Shown: piece by piece, positions 1 through 6,425 of the stretch
Numbering within the stretch: position 1 is the stretch's first letter
Layout of the letters: every line of letters starts with the position of its first letter
Source: a bacterium
GTDB lineage: Bacteria > Planctomycetota > J058 > JAJDCP01
Direction: 5' to 3'
NCBI GenBank assembly: GCA_030428695.1
Contig: JAUIEM010000140.1
Span: 1 to 22,007 of the forward strand
DNA length: 22,007 nucleotides
Position numbers and translations under genes: made by a program
The notes under the pieces: model-generated
The model's input: only the letters and a program-made list of their open reading frames with translations
The model's database searches: none
What the model was told of the DNA's origin: nothing

Positions 1-1274
<1,274 letters not shown>

Positions 1275-1310
1275 GAAGCTCTCCTCTTCTGCGCCTTCTC
1301 TGCGCCTGAC

Positions 1311-1340
1311 AAGGCCCCGCTCCGGCGGGGCCTTTCGCTT
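1311..1340 (+). terminator. Intrinsic terminator of groEL
   Basis: A perfect 10-bp stem (AAGGCCCCGC / GCGGGGCCTT) with a TCCG tetraloop lies 37 bp after the groEL stop codon and is followed by the T-containing run TTTCGCTT. Position and form fit a rho-independent terminator for the plus strand. Confidence 0.85.
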
Positions 1341-1689
1341 GGGGGCATTGGCGGGGGGGGTCGCAGGCCTGCCGGTCCTGGAGCGGCCTTCTCGAGGTCG
1401 CTCCGATCCCGGTCCCGGTGGACGTCAGATCGGGGACTTCCCTGGCGGGACATCGTCATCTTCGCCGATCGCAGGGTGGATCCCGTCCGAGCGACCGCCC
1501 TCAACCTGCCTTCCACCGTCCCCCACCGCTCCCCCCGGTCCGGGTCGATCCTGGGGTCGGCGGATCCGGACGCCGCCACGACAAGGGCGGCGTCCACCGT
1601 GCTCCCCACCTGCCCCGACGAGAAGGCTGTCCGCTCGCGCGCGCCTCCGGCGGAAGATGGATGGGTGCACGAGCGGAGGCACGCGGGAG
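1341..1689. other. Intergenic stretch without a supported gene
   Basis: These 349 bp between the groEL terminator and the broken membrane-protein frame are GC-rich and open in several frames on both strands, which is expected at this base composition. The possible translations are rich in Pro, Arg and Ser, with no recognisable domain, no convincing ribosome binding site and no consistent codon pattern. I see no RNA gene or repeat here. Confidence 0.5.
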
Positions 1690-2215
1690 ATGCAACGAGC
1701 AGACGATCGAGGCGCGAGAGGACGTCTGCGCGCGGCCTGGAAGACCCGGAGCCGCTGGCTCCCCTGGGCCGGGGTCGGGGCCTTCTGGGCGCTGGTGTTG
1801 ACCGCTCACCTCGGTTCGTCGGTGCCTTCGCACCCGTCTACCAGCAGTGGGGCATCCGGCCCGAGGGGTTGTCCGCGGTGTTGATCGCGATCCCGTCCTG
1901 GGCCTGGCCAACGCCGCCCTGCTCGTCGTGACGGCCTGCGTGGCGGCGGCGCGGCTGCGGCTGCTGCGCCCACCGCGGCGGGGCGAGACCAACGTGGTGC
2001 CGGTGGGTCTGGCGTGGACGGGGGCGGCGGCGCTCGGGCTGGTCTTCTTGGGGCTCTTCCAGCCCCTGGCCTCGCCCCGCCTCGACCTGCTCCCCCCGAC
2101 CCCACCGCGCACCCTGCCATGCGAAAACCCGGCGCCGCAGGGCACCGGGTCCATCGTGCATAGGACGTTTTCGCCGCCTTCTAGTAGTTCAGCAGCATCG
2201 ACACGTTCGGACTGA
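1690..2215 (+). pseudogene. Probable small membrane-protein gene broken by two frameshifts
   Basis: No single frame gives a complete protein, but three frames read in succession give one plausible membrane protein. From ATG 1690 (GGAG directly upstream) the first frame encodes a basic N-terminus and a helix around WLPWAGVGAFWALVLTAHL. Near base 1813 the sense moves to another frame encoding FVGAFAPVYQQWGIRPEG and the start of a second helix. Near base 1890 it moves again to LGLANAALLVVTACVAAARL and a third helix around AWTGAAALGLVFLGLFQPL. Both shifts are in the same sense and each could be repaired by one added base. Either the gene is decayed or the assembly has lost bases in G/C runs. The 'PVYxxWG' segment before a helix resembles small membrane proteins related to type II secretion F-like domains, but that is only an impression. 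The C-terminal end is uncertain. Confidence 0.4.
2123..2150 (-). terminator. Intrinsic terminator of the mraZ operon
   Basis: Read on the minus strand, a hairpin with nine of ten base pairs (ACCCGGTGCC / GGCGCCGGGT, loop CTGC) is followed directly by TTTTCGC. It lies about 30 bp after the stop of the last small gene in the minus-strand mraZ group, so it probably ends that transcript. Confidence 0.7.
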
Positions 2216-2345
2216 GGCTGATGGCCGCGTACTTCCCCCCGCGGGCCTGCAGGTTGCGCACCCGCTCGGCCAGCGCCTCCGCGGCCTCGCGCAGCTCACC
2301 CCCCCGGTTGCCGCGCACGATCTTCGATGCCTGCTTGAAAGTCAT
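2181..2345 (-). CDS. Small unknown protein, 54 aa, third in the mraZ group
   Basis: I do not recognise this protein. The ATG at 2345 is preceded by AAGGAAAGG, a good ribosome binding site; a longer frame reaches 2453 but would overlap the preceding gene and its extra part looks non-coding. Codons in the main body are strongly G/C-ending like other genes here, which supports real translation. The product is basic at the N-terminus (MTFKQASKIVRGNRGG), then has an amphipathic helix (ELREAAEALAERVRNLQARG), then a short tail KYAAISLSPNVSMLLNY. There is no membrane segment or cysteine. It is the last gene before a minus-strand terminator. A flagellar anti-sigma-like role was considered but the pattern is not good enough. 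Confidence 0.6.
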   Translation of the reverse strand: MTFKQASKIVRGNRGGELREAAEALAERVRNLQARGGKYAAISLSPNVSMLLNY

Positions 2346-2410
2346 CCTTTCCTTGATGTTGATAGCGTTCAACGTTGCTCCCCGGATTTCGACTCTAAAG
2401 GTTCCCCTGT

Positions 2411-2593
2411 TCACACCTGTTCCACACAAACCATCGCCCTGTTGTTCCGGCACACGCGTACTCTTTCCGCAATGCGTGCCGCATCGAAACGTGTCTGACT
2501 CTGGCGTTCGCGAAGAGTAAGCCGCCCCTTGACGTACAGCTGAAGGACTCCGTGCATGACCCGTTCGAGAAACTCGACCTCCGACCGTTCCAT
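2411..2593 (-). CDS. Small unknown protein, 60 aa, second in the mraZ group
   Basis: I do not recognise this protein. The frame lies 43 bp after the mraZ stop on the same strand, in the place where rsmH (mraW) follows mraZ in most bacteria. The chosen ATG at 2593 has AGGGAG eight bases upstream; an earlier in-frame ATG has no suitable spacing. The product starts MERSEVEFLERVMHGVLQLY and continues KGRLTLRERQSQTRFDAARI, a charged, mainly helical sequence, and ends with a less convincing cysteine-containing segment. Base composition is lower in GC than the neighbouring housekeeping genes, as it is for mraZ. Coding status rests on the ribosome binding site and context only. Confidence 0.5.
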   Translation of the reverse strand: MERSEVEFLERVMHGVLQLYVKGRLTLRERQSQTRFDAARIAERVRVCRNNRAMVCVEQV

Positions 2594-2636
2594 CGACCGC
2601 GCTCCCTGGTCCTGACGAAGCATCTCTTCGTTCGTA

Positions 2637-3104
2637 CTACTCTTCGCTTTTCTGACTGAAAATTGAACTTGCCAGCTTTTTGAAACTCGCGCGCATCTTC
2701 TCTCGACGCGCAGCGTACACTTCTGCATCCCAGATCTCGATTTTGTCGGAGACTCCGACGAACACTACCTCCTTCGTCAATCCCGCGTGTTGCAGCAGAT
2801 GCTCGGCGACGAGAACCCGCCCTTGCTTGTCGGGAACGACCGGCTGCGCCGAACCGAAGAAATAGCGGGCAAACTCGCGCAGCTGTTCGTCACCGAAGCC
2901 CGGCCCCTTTTTCTTCATGAACTCCCGCTGAAACACGTTCCAGCGCCGCGGACTATACATGTCGAGACAGTCATCGACCCCACGCGCGAGGACGAATCCG
3001 GCTTCGGGCTCGGCCCGAACCAGCTCCCGGAACTTCGTCGGAACGATGACCCGGTTCTTCGCATCGAGTTTCGCCGTATGTTCGCCGCTGAATCTCGGCG
3101 ACAC
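2637..3104 (-). CDS. mraZ: Transcriptional regulator MraZ
   Basis: MraZ is a DNA-binding protein with two AbrB-like (SpoVT/MraZ) half-domains that forms ring oligomers and usually represses its own operon at the head of the division and cell wall cluster. Both halves are clear: residues 4-50 with FSGEHTAKLDAKNRVIVP (DxxxR motif at 14-18), and residues 83-140 with DKQGRVLVAEHLL, VVFVGVSDKIEIWD (DxxxR at 92-96). GTG 3104 is chosen because AAAGGGG lies eight bases upstream and it gives 155 aa, the usual length; an upstream in-frame TTG at 3134 would add ten residues that do not match the family. No rsmH, ftsL or mur gene follows, only two small unknown frames. Codon use is less GC-biased than in the rest of the window. 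Three operator-like boxes lie upstream. Confidence 0.95.
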   Translation of the reverse strand: MSPRFSGEHTAKLDAKNRVIVPTKFRELVRAEPEAGFVLARGVDDCLDMYSPRRWNVFQREFMKKKGPGFGDEQLREFARYFFGSAQPVVPDKQGRVLVAEHLLQHAGLTKEVVFVGVSDKIEIWDAEVYAARREKMRASFKKLASSIFSQKSEE

Positions 3105-3221
3105 GGGAAAAACCCCTTTGAGCGTGGTGCCCAATCCCGGAGATGGACTGTCTCAGCATCGCCCGGGCGGATGGCCGAAGGATGGGAGATCTCTGGACCA
3201 GTGAACCAACGTCCACCTGAA

Positions 3222-3252
3222 TCTCCCACTTTCCTCCACTTTCTTCCACTTC
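3222..3252 (-). promoter_or_regulatory. MraZ operator: three 10-bp spaced AAGTGG boxes
   Basis: On the minus strand, reading toward mraZ, the sequence holds AAGTGGAAGA, AAGTGGAGGA and AAGTGGGAGA in immediate succession, with an exact 10-bp period. Known MraZ proteins bind two or more direct repeats of TGGG/GTGG type with the same 10-bp spacing upstream of their own gene. The boxes lie about 120 bp before the mraZ start. Autoregulation is inferred from this match. Confidence 0.8.
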
Positions 3253-3259
3253 TCCTTCT

Positions 3260-3288
3260 ACACTATCGGTCCCATCAACTGGTCTCAA
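3260..3288 (-). promoter_or_regulatory. Candidate promoter for mraZ
   Basis: Minus strand TTGAGA, a 17-bp spacer, then TAGTGT resembles a sigma-70-type promoter (five of six and three of six matches). Transcription would start close to the MraZ boxes, which fits repression by MraZ. The -10 element is weak, so this is tentative. Confidence 0.35.
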
Positions 3289-3364
3289 GAGGAACCGGAA
3301 AGTTTTTTCCCGCCATTCGCCCATGCCAGGCGCTTTCCCGGCTGTGAGGGGCGACGAGTGAAAC

Positions 3365-3393
3365 CTGGCATCGCATCCGGGGCACGCTATAGT
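3365..3393 (+). promoter_or_regulatory. Promoter for dcd
   Basis: CTGGCA and TATAGT are separated by exactly 17 bp. Initiation would fall near base 3400, about 20 bases before the dcd start and just upstream of its GGAGGT ribosome binding site. Confidence 0.6.
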
Positions 3394-3420
3394 GAGAGGC
3401 CCGGAACATGGAGGTGCGGC

Positions 3421-3945
3421 GTGGGAATCCTGACCCGTGGAGAGATCTTCAAGGCGATCGAGAAGGGCGACATCGCGATCGACCCCTTCGACCCCGAGAA
3501 GGTCGGCCCTGCCTCGGTCGACCTGCACCTCGGCAACGACTTCCGCGTCTTCAAGAAGACCCACCGCATCGTCAAGGTCACCGACGACGTCGACTACCGC
3601 GCGGTCACCGAGAAGGTCTCGGTGCCCAACGGCCAGTCTCTCGTGCTCGTGCCGGGCGAGACCGTCCTCGGCATCACCCGCGAGACGGTGCGCCTGGCCG
3701 AGAACCTCTGCGGCTGGCTCGAGGGGCGCAGCCGCTTCGCGCGGCTCGGGCTGCTCGTGCACATCTCCGCGAGCTTCATGCAGCCGGGGATCGACAACCA
3801 GCAGGTGCTCGAGATGAGCAACTTCTCGCCGATGGCCCTCGCCGTGTATCCGGGCACCGCGGTCTGTCAGTTCCTGTTCCAGCGGACGGTCGGCCGCGCG
3901 CGTTACCAGGGAGAGTTCTCCATGCAGACCGCGGAGACCTACTGA
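3421..3945 (+). CDS. dcd: dCTP deaminase family protein (Dcd)
   Basis: Dcd converts dCTP to dUTP in the cytoplasm, feeding thymidylate synthesis; it belongs to the trimeric dUTPase fold, and some members also hydrolyse dUTP. Recognisable parts are the N-terminal GILTRGEIFKAIEKGDI, SVDLHLGNDFRVF (about 32-44), GWLEGRSRFARLGLLVH (98-114) with the Ser and Arg that match the E. coli active-site Ser111 and Arg115, and the catalytic Glu in NQQVLEMSNF (131). The end RYQGEF is family-like but the tail is short. GTG 3421 is chosen because a perfect GGAGGT lies five bases upstream; an earlier in-frame GTG at 3358 would add 21 unmatched residues and precede the promoter. The protein is 174 aa. The segment after the DPG-like motif differs from E. 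coli, so mono- versus bifunctional activity is open. Divergent from mraZ. Confidence 0.92.
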   Translation: MGILTRGEIFKAIEKGDIAIDPFDPEKVGPASVDLHLGNDFRVFKKTHRIVKVTDDVDYRAVTEKVSVPNGQSLVLVPGETVLGITRETVRLAENLCGWLEGRSRFARLGLLVHISASFMQPGIDNQQVLEMSNFSPMALAVYPGTAVCQFLFQRTVGRARYQGEFSMQTAETY

Positions 3946-3974
3946 GCGCGACACGTGGAGGCCGATGGGGGAGT

Positions 3975-4049
3975 GTGGGGGGAGCCCCACCGTCCCGGCA
4001 CCGGAGGTGCACCCGCAGGTTGCCGCGTGCCCACGTCGGGGAGCCGACG
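3975..4049 (+). promoter_or_regulatory. Three successive hairpins with GGA in the loop, upstream of the selenoprotein gene
   Basis: Between dcd and the next gene lie three short perfect stems: GTGGGG-GGAG-CCCCAC (3975-3990), GCACC-GGA-GGTGC (3998-4010, or a four-pair stem with CGGAG loop) and CGTCGG-GGAG-CCGACG (4034-4049). GGA in a hairpin loop is the hallmark of CsrA/RsmA binding sites, which occur in groups in target mRNA leaders and in CsrB-like RNAs. No run of T follows any stem. Regulation is inference; at this GC content short stems also arise by chance. Confidence 0.4.
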
Positions 4050-4071
4050 GGTAGAGAAGGGAGGAGGAGAG

Positions 4072-4557
4072 GTGGCGGAGGTCCGCGTGCCGACCGTGCT
4101 CTTCGACGGGCACTGACTGTTCTGAAGGAACGGCATCGCCTGGTTCGGGCGGCACTTTCCCTTTTCCGGCCTGGTCTTCCTGCCCGCGCAGTGGTCCGAG
4201 CCGGGGCGTGAAGAACCCGAGGCGCCGGTGATCGGACCGGAGCTGTTCGAGGCGTGCCGACGGTCTGTCTACGTGCTGCTGCCCGACGGTCGGGTGCTGA
4301 ACCGCGCCCCCGCCTGCTTCGCGATCCTCGAGCACGCCGCCTTCCCCGCGCCCTTCAAGGGCTGGCTGCTCGGCCTCGGGCGTCTGGGCCCGAGCCTCTG
4401 GCTGCTCAACCGCCTCTACGACTTCGTCGCGAGCCATCGCCGCTTCGCCTCGCGCATCTTCCACCGGCTCTTGTGGAAAGGGCGCCGCGACGCCGACCCC
4501 GTGCCGGCCGACTTCGTGCCGGCCATCGCGGAGATCCGGGCGCGGAGGCGGCGATGA
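4072..4557 (+). CDS. DCC-family (DUF393) thiol-disulfide oxidoreductase, predicted selenoprotein with UxxU active site
   Basis: The DCC family has a thioredoxin-like fold with an N-terminal D-G-x-C-x-x-C redox site. Here the frame from GTG 4072 (GGAGG just upstream) reads TVLFDGH, then TGA, LF, TGA, RNGIAWF. The two TGA codons (4114-4116 and 4123-4125, residues 15 and 18) sit exactly on the two active-site cysteines. The frame then stays open to TGA 4555-4557, encoding 161 residues with the family's C-terminal features: LLPDGRVLNRAPACFAIL, GPSLWLLNRLYDFVASHRR. TGA ends most other genes in the window, so a changed code is unlikely; two selenocysteines forming a diselenide/dithiol-like couple is the best explanation. 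If TGA is taken as stop, only the C-terminal part from 4228 would be annotated. The stop overlaps the next gene's ATG (ATGA), so translation is probably coupled. Selenocysteine insertion is inferred; no sel gene lies in the window. Confidence 0.85.
4114..4163 (+). promoter_or_regulatory. Candidate bacterial SECIS element
   Basis: From the second TGA, bases 4125-4163 can fold into a 39-nt hairpin. The lower stem is AAGGAA with TTCCCTT (one bulged C), followed by an internal loop, and the upper stem is CGCC/GGCG (4137-4140 with 4148-4151), extendable by a U-G pair. The loop UGGUUCG has G at position 2. The upper stem starts 11 nt after the second TGA, similar to the spacing in the E. coli fdhF element. 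The first TGA is nine bases further upstream and could share the element. No folding program was run. Confidence 0.5.
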
Positions 4558-5333
4558 CGTTGCAGGAATACGCCCGCGCGATCCTGCTACAGCCAGACCT
4601 GGAGGCCAAGCTGCGGCCTCCGCCTGCGGGGTTGGAGGACGCCCCGGGCGCTCCGGAGCGGCTCGCCCCGGCCCGTGAGGAGCGGCTCGCCCTCGCCCGC
4701 AAGGTCAAGGTGCCGCGGGTCGCGGGCATGGGAGACCCGCGCCAGCGCGCGCGCATCCTGCACGCCTTCGCGAACCACGAGCTGCAGGCCGTCGAGCTGT
4801 TCGCCTGGGCGGCGCTCGCCTTTCCTTCCGCGCCGACCGCCTTCCGTCGGGGGCTGGTCGCCGTGCTCGCCGATGAACAGCGCCATCTGCGGCTGTACAT
4901 CGAGCGGCTGGAAGCCTTCGGGGTGCGCTTCGGCGACTACCCGCTCAGCGGCTACTTCTGGAAGAAGACCGACGGGCTGACGAGCCCCCTCGCCTTCGTC
5001 TGCGCGATGGGGCTGAGCTTCGAGGCCGCCAACCTCGACCACTCCCTCGCCTACGCGACGGCGGCCCGGCAGGCCGGGGACGAGGAGAGCGCGGCGCTGT
5101 TCGAGCGCATCCACCGCGAGGAGATCGCCCACGTGCGCTTTGCCTGGCGCTGGCTGTGCCGCCTCAAGCCGCCCGGAGAGAGCGCCTGGGACGCCTTCGT
5201 CGCGGGCCTCACCTGGCCGCTGCGCCCGGAGCTCTCCCTCGGCCGCGAGCCCGACTGGGAGGCCCGCGCCCGGGCCGGCCTCGCCCCCGACTTCCTCGCC
5301 GAGCTGCACAAGCTGGCGCCCGACGGGCCCTGA
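4554..5333 (+). CDS. DUF455 family ferritin-like protein
   Basis: This 259-aa protein belongs to the DUF455 (COG2833) branch of ferritin-like four-helix proteins, whose biochemical role is not known; related folds bind two metal ions for oxygen or redox chemistry. Candidate metal ligands are spaced as in the family: HAFANHELQAVELFAW (Glu76, Glu81), LADEQRHLRLYIERLE (Glu108, His111), LSFEAANLDHSL (Glu157) and RIHREEIAHVRFAWRW (Glu189/190, His193). The segment FGVRFGDYPLSGYFWKKTD and the GDEESAALFERI motif are also typical. The ATG is embedded in the stop of the predicted selenoprotein gene (ATGA), and the next gene begins 3 bp after this stop, so the three are almost certainly one translation unit. 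The N-terminal 50 residues are Pro- and Ala-rich and variable. There is no signal peptide, so it should be cytoplasmic. Family assignment is firm; function is not. Confidence 0.85.
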   Translation: MTLQEYARAILLQPDLEAKLRPPPAGLEDAPGAPERLAPAREERLALARKVKVPRVAGMGDPRQRARILHAFANHELQAVELFAWAALAFPSAPTAFRRGLVAVLADEQRHLRLYIERLEAFGVRFGDYPLSGYFWKKTDGLTSPLAFVCAMGLSFEAANLDHSLAYATAARQAGDEESAALFERIHREEIAHVRFAWRWLCRLKPPGESAWDAFVAGLTWPLRPELSLGREPDWEARARAGLAPDFLAELHKLAPDGP

Positions 5334-5336
5334 GCC

Positions 5337-6425
5337 GTGCCCTCGCACGGGCCCCGCTGGATCGTCGCCAACCTCGCCCTCGAGGCGGGCTACGCCCGGC
5401 TCGCGGCGGCGGCGCGCCGGCGCGAGGCGGCGCAACCCTGGCGGCTGCCGAGCCCCCGCGACCCGCGCTTCGCGCCGCGTCCGGCGGTGCTGCGCAGGGC
5501 GAGCGCGCTCGGCAGCCTGATGCGGGTCTTCGCCGGGCCGGGGGACGTGCTGTGGACACCGCGGCCCGTCGCTCCCGCGCGGCTGCCGGGACCGCCGCTG
5601 CCCGCCCTGCGCAGCGGGCCGCTGCCTCCCGGGCTGGCGCCGGTCATCGCCTGGGGGGAGGGGATGGAGCTCCACGGCGTCGACGTCTCCCAGGAGGTGC
5701 TGCCCGCGGCCCTGGCCGCGGCCTTCCGCGCCAACGACCGGCGGCGCTGGCTCGGCTGGGCGCGGGAGCGCGGCTGGGGAGCGCCCGGCGCCCGGGTGAT
5801 CGCCGATCTGGACGAGCTCGGCGGGCGCGAGGCCGGGCCGTGGCTGGTCAAGGCCCCCTTCTCGGCCAGCGGGCGCCTGCGGGTGCGGGGGGAGGGGCCG
5901 CCGACCGCGCCCCAGCGGGCCACCCTCGAGCGGTTGCTCCAGCTGTTCGGCAGCCTGGTCCGTGAGCCCTGGCTGCCGCGGGTGGGCGACTTCGGCTACC
6001 TCGGCCGGGTCGGAGCGGAGGTCGAGCTGCTCGGCGGGCATGTCCTCGAGACCGATCGCCGCGGCGCCTTCGCGGGCGTGCGCCTGCGCCCGCCGCCGTG
6101 GGAGGAGGAGCTGCGGGAGACCGCGCAGGCCGTCGGCGAGCGCCTGCGCGCGGACGGCTACCGCGGTCCGTTCGGGATCGACGCCCTGGCCTGGGGGGAT
6201 CCGCCGCGGCTGGTGCGGCTGGTCGAGGTCAACGCCCGCCACAGCTTCGGCCATCTCGCCCGGGCCTGGCAGGTGCGTCGCGGTGGAGGGGGGCTGTTCG
6301 TCGGGGCGCGGGTCCCGGCCGGAGAGGTGCCGCTGCTGCTGCCCGGGGAGGACGGCGCAGCCGCCTGGCTCAGCGGCGCGAGCGCAGCTCGCGTTCGGCC
6401 CACTCGGGGTCGAGCTCGGCGGTGA
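5337..6425 (+). CDS. ATP-grasp domain protein of unknown substrate
   Basis: ATP-grasp enzymes usually join a carboxylate to an amine or thiol through an acyl-phosphate. In this 362-aa protein the ATP-grasp part spans about residues 132-310: NDRRRWLGWARERGWGAPG as the pre-domain helix, GPWLVKAPFSASGR with the likely ATP-binding Lys172, LVREPWLPRVGDFGYLG (Glu210), and the metal-binding end GPFGIDALAW (Asp282) and LVEVNARHSFGHLA (Glu297, Asn299). The first 130 residues are an uncharacterised N-domain. GTG 5337 lies 3 bp after the DUF455 stop with no separate ribosome binding site, indicating translational coupling. The last 18 codons overlap the end of the convergent large gene by 56 bp; that tail is Arg-rich and may be non-essential or slightly mis-framed. 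I cannot assign a substrate. Pairing with a ferritin-like and a selenocysteine redox protein suggests a shared pathway. Confidence 0.8.
   Translation: MPSHGPRWIVANLALEAGYARLAAAARRREAAQPWRLPSPRDPRFAPRPAVLRRASALGSLMRVFAGPGDVLWTPRPVAPARLPGPPLPALRSGPLPPGLAPVIAWGEGMELHGVDVSQEVLPAALAAAFRANDRRRWLGWARERGWGAPGARVIADLDELGGREAGPWLVKAPFSASGRLRVRGEGPPTAPQRATLERLLQLFGSLVREPWLPRVGDFGYLGRVGAEVELLGGHVLETDRRGAFAGVRLRPPPWEEELRETAQAVGERLRADGYRGPFGIDALAWGDPPRLVRLVEVNARHSFGHLARAWQVRRGGGGLFVGARVPAGEVPLLLPGEDGAAAWLSGASAARVRPTRGRARR

Noticed and set aside
2181..2345. FlgM-like anti-sigma factor for the 54-aa protein
   Set aside because: Only a loose helical pattern is shared. The characteristic C-terminal motif is missing and no flagellar gene is nearby.
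3211..3220. Fourth MraZ box
   Set aside because: GGTGG occurs on the minus strand, but it is 13 rather than 10 bases from the next box and lacks the AA before GTGG.
4114..4125. Alternative genetic code (TGA read as Trp, Gly or Cys) to explain the in-frame TGA codons
   Set aside because: groEL, ribH, nusB, ftsY, the sigma gene and many others here end at TGA in the expected place, and no other gene contains an internal TGA. The two TGA are confined to the CxxC positions.
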